64,000 nt of DNA from Pseudomonas viridiflava (GCF_900590755.1 NZ_UUOC01000035.1:62001-126000), one strand, 5' to 3'. Positions 51,504-60,211 are shown, counted from the first letter of the stretch. The notes: a model not told the origin generated them from the letters alone. Made by a program: numbers and translations.

Positions 51504-52043
51504 TCAGGCTGTCAGCCTGGCCAACTGCTCCGCTGTATCGGCAGCGCCCATGGTCTGCGCAACGGCCAACGGGGTGACGCCCCTGGCGTCCCGTGCCTGC
51601 GGGTTGGCGCCCTTGCTGATCAGGTAGTCGACGATTTCGGTGCGATTGAACATCGCCGCCATCATCAAAGCTGTTCGCCCGTCTGCCGAAGCCCCTTCGA
51701 CCTCCGCCCCGCCATCAACCAACAGTTTCACTACCGCCAGATCGCCTTTGAACGCAGCACCGGCAATCGGGCTCTGGCCATTGTCGTTACGAATTTCGGG
51801 ATCAGCCTGATACTTGAGCAACGCCCGCACCGCGTCCTGATGACCGTGGTAGCTGGCGAGCATCAACAGCGTGTCGCCCTTGTGATTACGCAGATTGGGG
51901 GTAAGGCCCTTCTCCAGCAGCTTATCGAGCATGACGGCATCGCCACGGCGCGCAACGTCAAACACCTGCTCGGCAAACTCCAGCGCTTCATCGTCGGTCA
52001 TGCGCGCAGGCTCCTGGCCTTGCGGGGTGTTCTGGTCTGACAT
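51504..52043 (-). CDS. ankyrin repeat protein
   Basis: A 179-residue protein of ankyrin repeats. After an acidic N-terminus (residues 1-30) there are about four repeats, each recognisable by the G-x-T-x-L-x-x-A pattern (KGDTLLMLASYHGH, NGQSPIAGAAFKGD, DGRTALMMAAMFNR, RGVTPLAVAQTMG). There is no signal peptide. Size and pattern recall Pseudomonas ankyrin proteins such as AnkB, which in P. aeruginosa is exported and found next to a catalase gene; no catalase is here. ATG 52043 follows AGGAG. Confidence 0.88.
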   Translation of the reverse strand: MSDQNTPQGQEPARMTDDEALEFAEQVFDVARRGDAVMLDKLLEKGLTPNLRNHKGDTLLMLASYHGHQDAVRALLKYQADPEIRNDNGQSPIAGAAFKGDLAVVKLLVDGGAEVEGASADGRTALMMAAMFNRTEIVDYLISKGANPQARDARGVTPLAVAQTMGAADTAEQLARLTA

Positions 52044-52397
52044 GTTGACTCCTGATGTTCAAGACTGAGCGAAAGGCTGAAGCAGCCCTGCTTAATGAAA
52101 TGACCGCAAGTCTCCCGAGCGGTTCGCCCCAGGTCAAGGCACCCGGGATTTCAGGTTTTTTGTTCAAGCATTCGAATAAAAAAGCGAAAGCGCGGTCTGA
52201 GAACGTAATCCGCTACACCTGCCAAGCCCATCAGGCTACGCCCCCTCCTCGCAAAGTTCCCCAAGCCATGCAAAAAAACCGGTAAAAACCCGCAAAATGC
52301 AGGATGCCCGATAGCCATTCATGCAGATTGCACGACGCAGGATTTTTATAAAATCTGTAAGTAGCTGATTTATAACGATTTTATAAGATAACCAATA

Positions 52398-52414
52398 CTG
52401 GCACAGTCACTGCA
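52398..52414 (+). promoter_or_regulatory. sigma-54 promoter of the DUF3509 gene
   Basis: CTGGCACAGTCACTGCA has the GG (-24) and GC (-12) dinucleotides exactly 12 bases apart and matches TGGCAC-N5-TTGC closely. It lies 48 bases before the start codon. The upstream 80 bases are AT-rich (GATTTTTATAAAAT, GATTTTATAAG), as suits IHF-assisted activation. Confidence 0.7.
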
Positions 52415-52461
52415 CTAGTACTACCAAGCTTGTTATCCCATGAGCAATGGAGCCGCTAGAC

Positions 52462-52740
52462 ATGACTTTTATTCAAGAAAAATTCGCTTCCGTATTTTCC
52501 GAATTCGACGTAACTACCCAAGCCCGTCCGGACGGTGGTGTGCTTCTGTCCTTGCGTAACGGCGAAGGCAAGCAGATACGTCGCTCTGTGTCCTACGCGC
52601 AGCTCCACACTCCGGTTCAACTGGAATGGGTGATCAGCGCCATCCGCCGCGACCTCGCCGCTCAGGCCAGCGAACTGCCTGCGATTTCGATGCTGCAAAG
52701 CCAACACCGTTTTGATCTGCCGACTTATCACACCCGTTAA
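52462..52740 (+). CDS. DUF3509 protein
   Basis: A 92-residue soluble protein of the Pseudomonas family DUF3509. It has the opening MTFIQEKFASVFSEFDVTTQ, then LSLRNGEGKQIRRSVSYAQL and VISAIRRDLAAQ. ATG 52462 follows GGAG. Function unknown. A sigma-54 promoter upstream (52398-52414) and an intrinsic terminator downstream mark it as a single-gene unit controlled by a nitrogen, flagellar or similar RpoN activator. Confidence 0.85.
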   Translation: MTFIQEKFASVFSEFDVTTQARPDGGVLLSLRNGEGKQIRRSVSYAQLHTPVQLEWVISAIRRDLAAQASELPAISMLQSQHRFDLPTYHTR

Positions 52741-52796
52741 GGGTTGATTGACCGCTTCATGCTGTTTTGATTCAAACGCTTCGCTCCCTTTGTTTG

Positions 52797-52834
52797 GCCG
52801 TGATTGCTGCTTAGCTTTCACGGCTTTTTTTTTT
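52797..52834 (+). terminator. intrinsic terminator of the DUF3509 gene
   Basis: Stem GCCGTGA/TCACGGC with a 14-base loop and ten T residues behind. Confidence 0.88.
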
Positions 52835-52858
52835 GCGTCGCGTATGGCTCACGGCAAC

Positions 52859-53299
52859 TCAGGGCTTCTGGCGCATGGGCATCTTATCGATCAGCGCGAA
52901 TAACTCGCTGGGCACCACCTTCCCCGTCTGCTCCATTTTCTTACCGCCATCCTTGCCCACCAGGATGACTTTGCCAGGGCCTGAGGATTTCATTCCCAGC
53001 GCTTTAAGCAGACCGGCAGTCTTGGAGTCATCCAGGGGCTGATCGTTGCGCGCACCCACACCGTTAACCACGGTGTACAAGACCATTTCACGCTCGATGA
53101 ACGCTTCGCGATTGGCAGGTTCCTGCAGGGCGCGCTTGAGGCTGACCAGTGTGGGGTCTTGAGCATCCGGCGCGATGACGATCAAAGGTCGCGACTGCCA
53201 GCGTTCCGCCAGCAGAGGGTTGCTCGCTTCACTGGCTTGCAGCACGCCTCCTGCCAGCAGTGCAAGGGATAAGGCAAGAACGGTCCGGGCTGATTTCAT
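52859..53299 (-). CDS. DUF4174 periplasmic protein
   Basis: A 146-residue exported protein: signal peptide to about residue 22 (LALSLALLAGGVLQASEA), then a thioredoxin-like-looking DUF4174 domain with RWQSRPLIVIAPDAQDP and VNGVGARN. The conserved K-V-I-L-V-G-K-D-G-G near residue 110 is the family mark. There is no C-x-x-C motif, so it is not a thiol oxidoreductase. ATG 53299 follows GAGGA. Confidence 0.82.
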   Translation of the reverse strand: MKSARTVLALSLALLAGGVLQASEASNPLLAERWQSRPLIVIAPDAQDPTLVSLKRALQEPANREAFIEREMVLYTVVNGVGARNDQPLDDSKTAGLLKALGMKSSGPGKVILVGKDGGKKMEQTGKVVPSELFALIDKMPMRQKP

Positions 53300-53488
53300 G
53301 GCTCAATCCTCGATAACGATATGCAGTGGACCGCACTGCCGAATAGAAAATCATCGTATGAAGCAACCACAACGCCCGCCCGATGAACGGTGCTGACCAT
53401 TCGCCCGATCTCCAGAACTATTTGATTGGATTGATCATCAATGTCTGTAGACGCAATGAAAACTCGAATGGATGCAGAGGTCGCAGAC

Positions 53489-53803
53489 ATGAATTTTGAG
53501 AAAGACTACCGATCAGGCATCGCCGAGATCGATTACTCCCGGGACACGCTGTTCGGGCCGATTCCGATGCAAGCCACCTGCCGTGTCCGGCTGGCGACCG
53601 TTGAACAGGACGGACAACGTCTGAGGGAATTGACCATTCTGGGCGAAGTGCCGGATTACCTGCCCAAATCGGCTGTCATCCGGGTCGCGCTGGAGGGCCA
53701 GATTGAGGCCGGTCCGATTCGTGACCACTACACCGCCGAAGAGACCAACGAGGAAGCGTTCAAGTTACTGTTTGAAAATCAACGCAAGCGATCGATGCAC
53801 TAA
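53489..53803 (+). CDS. hypothetical protein
   Basis: About 104 residues from ATG 53489, chosen because GAGG lies nine bases upstream; ATGs at 53441, 53456 and 53468 in the same frame lack this. The protein is soluble and probably beta-rich (FGPIPMQATCRVRLATVEQD, then RLRELTILGEVPDYLP) with a charged C-terminus. No family recognised. Confidence 0.5.
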   Translation: MNFEKDYRSGIAEIDYSRDTLFGPIPMQATCRVRLATVEQDGQRLRELTILGEVPDYLPKSAVIRVALEGQIEAGPIRDHYTAEETNEEAFKLLFENQRKRSMH

Positions 53804-54050
53804 GATGTCGTACAACACCTTGAGCGCGAGCACTAAGCCGGGGCCGATTGGTTATATACGCCTCAGTAAATGCATGTACCCAAGTAGCATTCGTCATGAT
53901 GTATTGCTTTATGTTGCAGAGAGCCTCATCAGGAAGCAATACATCCATATGGATGTATAAATTTTTCGAACTCTGCTCGTACGACTCATGGCGAACTTCT
54001 TGATGGATACGTACTGGCTGAACGAATAGAAAAAACGCAAACAAACAAAA
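53804..54050. other. intergenic region with nested inverted repeats
   Basis: GATGTATTGCTT (53898-53909) and AAGCAATACATC (53934-53945) are perfect complements, and a second palindrome TACATCCATATGGATGTA (53940-53957) overlaps the right arm. A 51-codon frame across it has no ribosome site. This looks like an operator or a folded RNA. Confidence 0.4.
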
Positions 54051-54076
54051 GCCGCGATGCAATTAAGCACAGCGGC
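54051..54076 (-). terminator. intrinsic terminator of the DUF1652 gene
   Basis: Stem GCCGC-x-GTGC/GCAT-x-GCGGC (54051-54060 with 54067-54076) around AATTAA. On the minus strand the tail is TTTTGTTTGTTTG. Confidence 0.75.
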
Positions 54077-54132
54077 TGGTTCTTACAGCATTGCAGCTTC
54101 TCCTGACAGCTAGAACTCCTCGATAGCCCTGC

Positions 54133-54420
54133 TTAACTCACTCCACTGACGCCGCGAAGCGAACCCTGCCGCCCCTGAAGATGGCGGGTGTGGGCCAGAT
54201 CGTAGCGTAACTCTGCCACCAGCTCGGAGATATCCCGGGTGGTGTTGAGGCGTTCCAGAGAGATTCCTGTCACGAACAATTCGACGCGTTCGGGATGCGG
54301 ATCAGTAATCTGCACCGTCATGGACGAATCAGGTGAAACGCTACAGGTACAACGTAAAGGCAGAAAAGCCCCCTCGATAATGCTCCGTAACTCGAGGGTG
54401 GAAAGTCTGTACGCAATCAT
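54133..54420 (-). CDS. DUF1652 protein
   Basis: A 95-residue protein of the Pseudomonas family DUF1652. LSTLELRSIIEGAFLPLRCTCS, MTVQITDP, VELFVTGIS and the LVAELRYDLAHTR ending are all characteristic. ATG 54420 follows AAGGAG at eight bases; a longer frame to 54594 is therefore not used. The conserved C-x-C pair in the N-terminal third is present. Function unknown. Confidence 0.85.
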   Translation of the reverse strand: MIAYRLSTLELRSIIEGAFLPLRCTCSVSPDSSMTVQITDPHPERVELFVTGISLERLNTTRDISELVAELRYDLAHTRHLQGRQGSLRGVSGVS

Positions 54421-54749
54421 GTGCTTCTCCTTGTTTTGCGTGCCCACAACCCCACTACAGCGGACTGCGCTTGTTATAGATAATGCTGATAGATACTGCC
54501 CATCGAGTTTCCTTTGCCCGCCAGACAAATGTCGCCACTGAATCGCAGGCATAGTTCGTTTATACGCCACGCCCTCTATTGAAGCAATATCCATTTACTT
54601 GCTCCAACCCGTGCACTAACGAAAGGCTTATATAAACAAATAGAAGAAACGATTCAGTTAACAACTTTCCTCTATCCGTTTAACTGACTTGAATCAAAAC
54701 AGTGCTGCCCGTCGACCGCTATCAGCGACCGACGGTCATCGTCATGCGG

Positions 54750-55232
54750 TTACTCGACGCTGCGTGGCAGCCGCAGATGAATCAACGCCACTCGTCCGCC
54801 GTGCTTGTCTCGACGCTCGTCGATGGCATACGGCCGAAAACCCAGCTTGGGGTAAAACAGCAGGCCAGGAACGTTATGGTTGTAACACGAAGCCGTCATC
54901 TCGCTGGCCTCATGCTTATCGAACGCCAGGTCCATCATGCAACCAATCAGGTATCGCCCTACCCCGCGCGAACGAGCCTTGGGTGCGATGATCACGTTGC
55001 CCAGCGAACACCGCCCGCGAAAATCACTGCGGGAAAAATTGGCATAGCCCACGACCTCGCCGTTCATTTCGATCACCGTCGAATCGGAATGATTGTCCAG
55101 AGCGTCTTTAAGCTGCGGAGGGGTCAGCGGCCAGGTAGCTCGGGGGAACATATAAAACAGCTCGTCGACATTCTGCGGCAGTGAGCACACGACGGGGATG
55201 TCTTTTTCTTCCAGGGGGCGATTCAGGAACAT
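54750..55232 (-). CDS. GNAT family N-acetyltransferase
   Basis: About 160 residues from ATG 55232. The acetyl-CoA binding motif is seen in LGNVIIAPKARSRGVGRYLI (R-x-x-G-x-G/A with the core KARSRGVG near residue 95), and NVPGLLFYPKLGFRPY is the typical beta6-alpha4 end. Substrate unknown. It is followed by no partner gene and lies divergent from the small lipoprotein gene. Confidence 0.85.
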   Translation of the reverse strand: MFLNRPLEEKDIPVVCSLPQNVDELFYMFPRATWPLTPPQLKDALDNHSDSTVIEMNGEVVGYANFSRSDFRGRCSLGNVIIAPKARSRGVGRYLIGCMMDLAFDKHEASEMTASCYNHNVPGLLFYPKLGFRPYAIDERRDKHGGRVALIHLRLPRSVE

Positions 55233-55392
55233 GGAGGGGTAACCTCTTGAAGAAAGGGATAACAAGCGCTTAGACACTATATGCGATGTATTGGTAGACG
55301 TACGGCGGAAATCCGTCATAAAGACTAAACAACCTTGCTATTTGCCGGTCTTAAGGGGTGCAAAACCGCTACTCACTTACCGGAGAACTGAA

Positions 55393-55548
55393 ATGAAAAT
55401 CGCTCGCTACCTCGGCCTCTTTTGCATCGTTGCACTGCTTAACGGTTGCTTCGACAGCCCGGACAAGCAAAGCACGAAAGAAAATACTGACGGCTCGAAA
55501 TCTTCTGTACAGATGGACAAGCCCGCCGACGGGTCGCCGTCTAAATAA
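55393..55548 (+). CDS. small lipoprotein
   Basis: A 51-residue protein with a clear lipoprotein signal: MKIARYLGLFCIVALLNGC with the lipobox LLNGC (cysteine at residue 19). The mature part of 32 residues is polar and serine, lysine and aspartate rich. ATG 55393 follows GGAG. It resembles the many short entericidin-like or spacer lipoproteins, with no specific function assignable. Confidence 0.65.
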   Translation: MKIARYLGLFCIVALLNGCFDSPDKQSTKENTDGSKSSVQMDKPADGSPSK

Positions 55549-55570
55549 TAGCTAAAACCACGCCAATTAT

Positions 55571-55654
55571 GAGGAGCGCACCTTCCCACGATCACATCGC
55601 TAAGGCGTAGGTTCTAAGGCGACCTACGCGACCGTGGACAAGCGCTCCCCTACA
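55571..55654. repeat. REP-like inverted repeat
   Basis: GGAGCGC at the left pairs with GCGCTCC at the right, with internal CCACG/CGTGG and CGTAGG/CCTACG pairings. It is a degenerate GGAGCG-type Pseudomonas palindrome. Confidence 0.5.
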
Positions 55655-55804
55655 GGCTCTGTGTTAGCTCGGGGCACCATGGTGTGGGCCCTGCACTCAT
55701 GCAGAACGCCTGCAACTTCAGCTGCTTCCTTGCAAATTGCATGAATCCATTTGAGAAAAATTTCGTAACTTACTGATAAATGTGAATTTTAATTAATTCT
55801 CCAG

Positions 55805-55821
55805 TTGGCACACGCACTGCA
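55805..55821 (+). promoter_or_regulatory. sigma-54 promoter of the 55870 membrane protein operon
   Basis: TTGGCACACGCACTGCA carries GG and GC 12 bases apart and matches the RpoN consensus at nearly every conserved position. It lies about 49 bases before the start codon, behind an AT-rich segment. It shares 13 of 17 bases with the site at 52398. Confidence 0.75.
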
Positions 55822-55869
55822 AATACCTTCCGTGAGATGTAACAACTTTATTCACGGAGTAGAAAAATA

Positions 55870-56811
55870 ATGATTTCATCCCCCGACACTTACCCAACTG
55901 CCGCGCAGGAATCGACCAACCTTTCAGGAGTATCCTGGGGGGCAATCTTCGCTGGTGCCGCTGGTGCCGCTGCGCTTTCCTTAATCCTTTTGCTGCTCGG
56001 TGCCGGTCTCGGCTTTTCCGCTGCCTCCCCTTGGGCGGATAGCGGCTTGAGCGCCAAGAGCATCGGCATATCCACGATCATCTGGCTGGCACTCACTCAG
56101 ATCATCGCCTCCGGGCTGGGCGGCTACATCGCTGGCAGGCTGCGGGTGAAGTGGGCCAACCTTCATGGGGATGAAGTGTATTTCCGCGACACGGCCCACG
56201 GCTTCTTGTCATGGGCGATTGCCACGCTGGTTGCAGCCGTACTGATCGTAGGCTCGGTCAGCAGCATCGTCGGTGGCGGTGTCAAAGCTGGCGCGAGCAT
56301 GGCGTCCGGTGCGGCCAGTGCCGCGACTCAGGTTGCTGGCAGTGCGGCCAGTAACAGCAACGCCAGCAGTGGTGACTACGGCTACTTCGTCGACAGCCTG
56401 TTTCGTGATGACCGCCCTGCCGCCGTCAGCGATGACGCTGCTCATGCAGTGGTCGTACGCATCTTCGCCAGAACCATCAATAACGGTGGCCAGCTGAGCG
56501 CAGAAGATCGTACCTACCTTGCGCAGTTGATCGCCCAGCGTACCAACCTGAGTCAGGCAGACGCCGAGCGTCGTGTGGATCAGGTATATGGCCAGGCTCG
56601 TCAGTCGTATGAAGATGCCAAGCTCGCTGCCAAAAACGCTGCTGAAACTGCTGCCAAAATCGCGGCCATGACTGCCCTGTGGACATTCATCGCTCTGCTC
56701 TGTGGCGCGTTCTTCGCCAGCCTCGCGGCTATCTATGGCGGTCGCCGCCGTGACGCCGTCACTTACCTCGAAGCACGTCCTTACACCACTACTACAACAA
56801 CGGCTCGATAA
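55870..56811 (+). CDS. hypothetical inner-membrane protein
   Basis: A 313-residue protein with about four membrane helices: residues 21-50, 64-90, 111-135 and 262-285. The large middle part (140-255) is alanine, serine and glutamine rich, with a repeated A-A-x-x-A pattern and a long helix (ADAERRVDQVYGQARQSYED) before the last membrane segment. The C-terminus is a threonine run after an RRR stop-transfer. I recall similar proteins in proteobacteria but no name. It is expressed from a sigma-54 promoter and followed by a 24-residue gene in the same transcript. Confidence 0.65.
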   Translation: MISSPDTYPTAAQESTNLSGVSWGAIFAGAAGAAALSLILLLLGAGLGFSAASPWADSGLSAKSIGISTIIWLALTQIIASGLGGYIAGRLRVKWANLHGDEVYFRDTAHGFLSWAIATLVAAVLIVGSVSSIVGGGVKAGASMASGAASAATQVAGSAASNSNASSGDYGYFVDSLFRDDRPAAVSDDAAHAVVVRIFARTINNGGQLSAEDRTYLAQLIAQRTNLSQADAERRVDQVYGQARQSYEDAKLAAKNAAETAAKIAAMTALWTFIALLCGAFFASLAAIYGGRRRDAVTYLEARPYTTTTTTAR

Positions 56812-56827
56812 GCCAAGGAGAAATACA

Positions 56828-56902
56828 ATGCGCTCTCTACTACTGTTGTTCCTCGGCGTGCCGATCCCGATCATCATCCTGATCGCGCTGTTCATGCACT
56901 GA
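56828..56902 (+). CDS. 24-residue membrane microprotein
   Basis: ATG 56828 has AAGGAG at seven bases. The peptide is almost wholly hydrophobic (LLLLFLGVPIPIIILIALFM) and ends MH. The gene lies 16 bases after the hypothetical membrane protein and just before a strong terminator. I recall very similar short hydrophobic proteins in other pseudomonads, which supports a real gene. Confidence 0.65.
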   Translation: MRSLLLLFLGVPIPIIILIALFMH

Positions 56903-56923
56903 TAACCGTGCATTGACACACCC

Positions 56924-56956
56924 AGCCGCCTTCTCTCACCAGAAGGCGGCTTTTTC
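56924..56956 (+). terminator. intrinsic terminator of the 55870-56902 operon
   Basis: Stem AGCCGCCTTCT/AGAAGGCGGCT (56924-56934 with 56941-56951) and five T residues behind. Confidence 0.9.
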
Positions 56957-56963
56957 ATGCCGG

Positions 56964-57875
56964 CTAACGCCTATGCAGAAACGGCAAACCCGACAACGTC
57001 AACACCACCCCCACCAGCGCGGTCATGCTCAATGGATCGCCAAACTGGATGGACGCCCAGATCATGGTAACTGGCGGGATCAGAAACAGCGCGCCACTGG
57101 TGCTCTGCACGTTGAAGCGTTGCAGGCACAGCCAGTACAGGCCATAACCACCAAACGTGGAAAAGACCACCAGCCACAGGATGCCCAGGCCAAAGTCGGC
57201 AGATAGCACCGGCCTGATCCCGCCTTCCAGCAACGCCAGCACCGCGAACACCGGCAATGCCGCGCAGATCTGAATAAACAGCGCCGTGAGCGCGGGCAAG
57301 GGTTGGGACATGGAGCGTTTTTGATAAAGGCTTGCGGCTGTCAGCGAAACCACCGCAAGCACCGGCAGGCTATACGCCCAAACAGAGGCTTTGGTCAGTT
57401 CGACGCTGGCAAAGCTGGCGATCAACATCCCCGCCACGCACAACCCAACGCCCCACCATTGCCTGCCACGGGTGCGTTGACCGGGCACCAGGCCCGCTGA
57501 GAGCACGATAGTCACCGGCAACAGGTTGGCAATCAGCGCACTGGTACCCGGCGCGACGCCCAACCCGATAGATGCCGCGATGGCGGCGATGTAACCGGCA
57601 ATCCCGAACAGCCCCACCAGCACGTGCCGCCGGACATCTGCGGCACTGACCTTGCGCAAATTCCCCGCCACCAGCGGCAACAGCACAAGCACCGCCACCA
57701 CAAAGCGCCAGAATGTCACCACCATCACCCCGCTGTGCTGCGAGGCGTAGCGATAGCCGATGAATCCCGAACTCCAACTCAACACCATCAGTGCCAGCAG
57801 CAGGCCGCTGAACCATACGGTTGATACCACCAGCCCCTCGGTTCGCGCTATCGGTTCAAGCCGTTCCCCATTCAT
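56964..57875 (-). CDS. DMT family transporter (EamA domains)
   Basis: About 303 residues from ATG 57875 with AGAGG upstream; ten helices in two EamA repeats (about 18-150 and 165-300). The first repeat shows WSSGFIGYRYASQHSGVMVVTFWRF, the second LYQKRSMSQ and FGGYGLYWLCLQRFNVQSTS. It exports or imports a small metabolite, most likely an amino acid or related compound. It is divergent from a LysR gene that probably controls it. Confidence 0.88.
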   Translation of the reverse strand: MNGERLEPIARTEGLVVSTVWFSGLLLALMVLSWSSGFIGYRYASQHSGVMVVTFWRFVVAVLVLLPLVAGNLRKVSAADVRRHVLVGLFGIAGYIAAIAASIGLGVAPGTSALIANLLPVTIVLSAGLVPGQRTRGRQWWGVGLCVAGMLIASFASVELTKASVWAYSLPVLAVVSLTAASLYQKRSMSQPLPALTALFIQICAALPVFAVLALLEGGIRPVLSADFGLGILWLVVFSTFGGYGLYWLCLQRFNVQSTSGALFLIPPVTMIWASIQFGDPLSMTALVGVVLTLSGLPFLHRR

Positions 57876-57956
57876 CAGACACCTCTGTTGTGCAGCATGA
57901 ACTTGATGGTATGAATGACGAGGTTGTTCAATCAAACGATATGATCAGCACTACTC

Positions 57957-58844
57957 ATGCAGGATTTCTCAACCATGAACGACACGTTGGACATTGACCT
58001 TCTGCGCACCTTCCAGGCGGTGGTGCGCTTCGAGCAGTTTCTCGCGGCATCGACTTACCTCAACCGCAGCCCATCAGCAGTAAGCCTGCACATTCGGCGG
58101 TTGGAGGACATTGCGGGCGGACGACTGCTGGAGCGTGACAACCAGTCCGTCATCCTGACCCCGCTAGGACGACGCTTCGCCTTGCAAGGGGCCGAGTTGC
58201 TGCAAATGCATGACCGAATGCTGGCCGGTTTTACCTCTCCAGCGGTGAGCGGAAGGGTTCGGCTGGGGATTTCCGAGGAATACGCCGGGGGCTTGCTGCA
58301 ATGCATCCTGGGGCCGTTGAACAGCCGCTATCCGAACATTGAACTGGAAATTGAAACCGGCTCAAGTGGGCGGCTGAACGAGCGCCTGCAACGCGGCCGA
58401 CTGGACATTGCGTTTGTGGTGGACGCCATCAATGCGCCGCAAACCCTACAGCCACTACGGACCTTCGGCACCACCGAGCCAGTCTGGGTCGCAGCGGTGG
58501 GCTATCAGCTGGCGCCGAACAAACCTGTGCCCTTGGCCTTGCACGGCAAAGGCTGCCCCTACCGCGCCGTCGCCATTGACGCCTTGACCGCTCTGGACCG
58601 AACCTGGCGCACGGTGGTCATGACCGCAGGGGTCAGCGCGCTGGAGACCACGATTTGCGCAGGCATGGCAGTGGGCATCATGGATCGCGGCCGGGTCAGC
58701 ACGCAGATGCGCATTCTAGGCCCTGATGAAGGTCTACCCGCTCTGCCGCTGCATGCCTTGCACCTGGTGAAAGCGCCCGGCGAGCCGAGCGCCGCCTGCG
58801 ACATATTGATCAGTCTGATAGGTGATCACTTCAAACAAATCTGA
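57957..58844 (+). CDS. LysR family transcriptional regulator
   Basis: A 295-residue LysR-type regulator (or 289 from ATG 57975). The helix-turn-helix is in LLRTFQAVVRFEQFLAASTYLNRSPSAVSLHIRRLED (about residues 16-52), and the effector domain has GRVRLGISEEYAGG and GRLDIAFVVDA. It is divergent from the DMT transporter gene with an 81-base gap and probably acts on it. Confidence 0.92.
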   Translation: MQDFSTMNDTLDIDLLRTFQAVVRFEQFLAASTYLNRSPSAVSLHIRRLEDIAGGRLLERDNQSVILTPLGRRFALQGAELLQMHDRMLAGFTSPAVSGRVRLGISEEYAGGLLQCILGPLNSRYPNIELEIETGSSGRLNERLQRGRLDIAFVVDAINAPQTLQPLRTFGTTEPVWVAAVGYQLAPNKPVPLALHGKGCPYRAVAIDALTALDRTWRTVVMTAGVSALETTICAGMAVGIMDRGRVSTQMRILGPDEGLPALPLHALHLVKAPGEPSAACDILISLIGDHFKQI

Positions 58845-58999
58845 CCGTGAATGAAGTGCTGTAACGCTCTGGCACGGTACTTACAGCGTTTTTCAGACCA
58901 ACTGCTCACTCGATCCGCTGTAACTGATCCAGCAACCGGTATCATGACAACGCCGTTACAGTCAGCCTTTCGCTTATTCAGTTGGGGGAAACCAATTTC

Positions 59000-59968
59000 A
59001 TGGCCGTATTTTCTCTGGCTCGCCTCAAAGCACGCTGGTTGACCTGGACCTTCATGCTCATCGTGATCATTGGCTTGCCGGTGGGTTGTTCCGTCTTGCA
59101 GCACACCGAGCGCGAGCTGGTATTTCGCATCGAGCCCGGCACCGCCAGCTGGTACAGCGGCCTGCCCGCCGAGGTGCAAGAGCTGGAACTCAAAGCCAAG
59201 GATTTCGGCATGGCGCAAAACATTCATGCCTGGTGGTGGCCAGCAAACCGCAAGGATGCTCCGGCCATTCTTTATCTGCACGGCTCGCGCTGGAACCTGA
59301 CCGGCCAGCTGTTTCGCATTGAACAATTGCATGCACTGGGGTTTTCGGTGCTGGCCATCGACTATCGTGGTTTCGGCCAGAGCAAGGGCGCCCTGCCCTC
59401 CGAGGCCACAGTCTATGAAGACGCCCGTGTGGCCTGGGAGCGCCTCAAAGTGCTGCAACCGGACCCAACCCGCCGCCTGCTTTATGGTCATTCACTGGGC
59501 GGCGCCGTGGCCATTGATCTGGCAGCAGAGCTGGGCCGTGACAGCCAAAGCAACGACGAACCCGCACAGGCTCGCGGGCTGATCATTGAATCCACCTTCA
59601 CGACTCTGGCCGATGTAGCCACAGCCGTGGCTGATCGCTACACCTCTCTCCCGGTGCGCTGGTTGCTATCACAGAAATTCGACTCCATCGACAAGATCGC
59701 GGAGATCCACATGCCGGTGTTAATCGTCCACGGCACGGCCGACGGTTTCGTGCCACCGCGCTTCAGCGAGGAGCTGTTTGCCGCCGCACAGGAACCAAAA
59801 AACCTGTTGCTGGTGCCCGGCGGCAACCACAACAACAGTATGAGCCTGGGCAAACAGGCTTACAGCAAGGCCATCGATGCGCTGCTCAAATCAAGCGCGC
59901 CAGCGGCTCATGCATTGACAGGCAAACCCTTGACTGACGAGCAAACGCCCACAGCGTCCGCCGGCTGA
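59000..59968 (+). CDS. alpha/beta hydrolase with lipoprotein-like N-terminus
   Basis: About 322 residues from ATG 59000, with GGGGGAAA upstream. A membrane-anchoring or lipoprotein signal LIVIIGLPVGC (cysteine near residue 30) is followed by the hydrolase domain: oxyanion LYLHGSRWNL, nucleophile GHSLGGAVAI (Ser near 165), Asp in HGTADGFVPP (near 252) and His in GGNHNNSM (near 279). This is the pattern of the YqiA/YfhR-type serine hydrolases, with peptidase, esterase or thioesterase activity possible. Substrate unknown. Confidence 0.87.
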   Translation: MAVFSLARLKARWLTWTFMLIVIIGLPVGCSVLQHTERELVFRIEPGTASWYSGLPAEVQELELKAKDFGMAQNIHAWWWPANRKDAPAILYLHGSRWNLTGQLFRIEQLHALGFSVLAIDYRGFGQSKGALPSEATVYEDARVAWERLKVLQPDPTRRLLYGHSLGGAVAIDLAAELGRDSQSNDEPAQARGLIIESTFTTLADVATAVADRYTSLPVRWLLSQKFDSIDKIAEIHMPVLIVHGTADGFVPPRFSEELFAAAQEPKNLLLVPGGNHNNSMSLGKQAYSKAIDALLKSSAPAAHALTGKPLTDEQTPTASAG

Positions 59969-60034
59969 CTGGTCAGCAAAAAATCTGCTGGCCGAGCCGG
60001 TGCCTGATTGCGGCGGGTATCGGGTTGAAGCGGA

Positions 60035-60211
60035 TCAGCTCGGCTTTTGCGAAGCATCGTCCCCGGACACATCCGGATCATCAGGCTCGACTTCGTTGAT
60101 ATCCGCTTCGCGCACATCGTTGTCGGAGGTGGACTTGCCGTCGGACTCGGAAGGGTTTGGATTCGGGCCGGGGGACTGTGCTGCCTGGCTGTCTACAGGT
60201 GGTGTGCTCAT
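60035..60211 (-). CDS. small acidic serine/proline-rich protein
   Basis: A 58-residue frame from ATG 60211, preceded by GAGGA. The protein is intrinsically disordered in appearance, rich in S, P, D and N, and very acidic (EADINEVEPDDPDVSGDD). It is the only ORF in this gap with a good ribosome site. I have seen similar short acidic proteins annotated in pseudomonads. Function unknown. Confidence 0.55.
   Translation of the reverse strand: MSTPPVDSQAAQSPGPNPNPSESDGKSTSDNDVREADINEVEPDDPDVSGDDASQKPS

Noticed and set aside
53805..53960. 51-codon frame across the nested palindromes
   Set aside because: No ribosome site, starts directly behind the previous stop, and the palindromes account for its sequence.
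58826..59491. A 221-codon minus-strand frame opposite the alpha/beta hydrolase
   Set aside because: The opposite strand has complete catalytic motifs and a ribosome site; the antisense frame is composition-driven.
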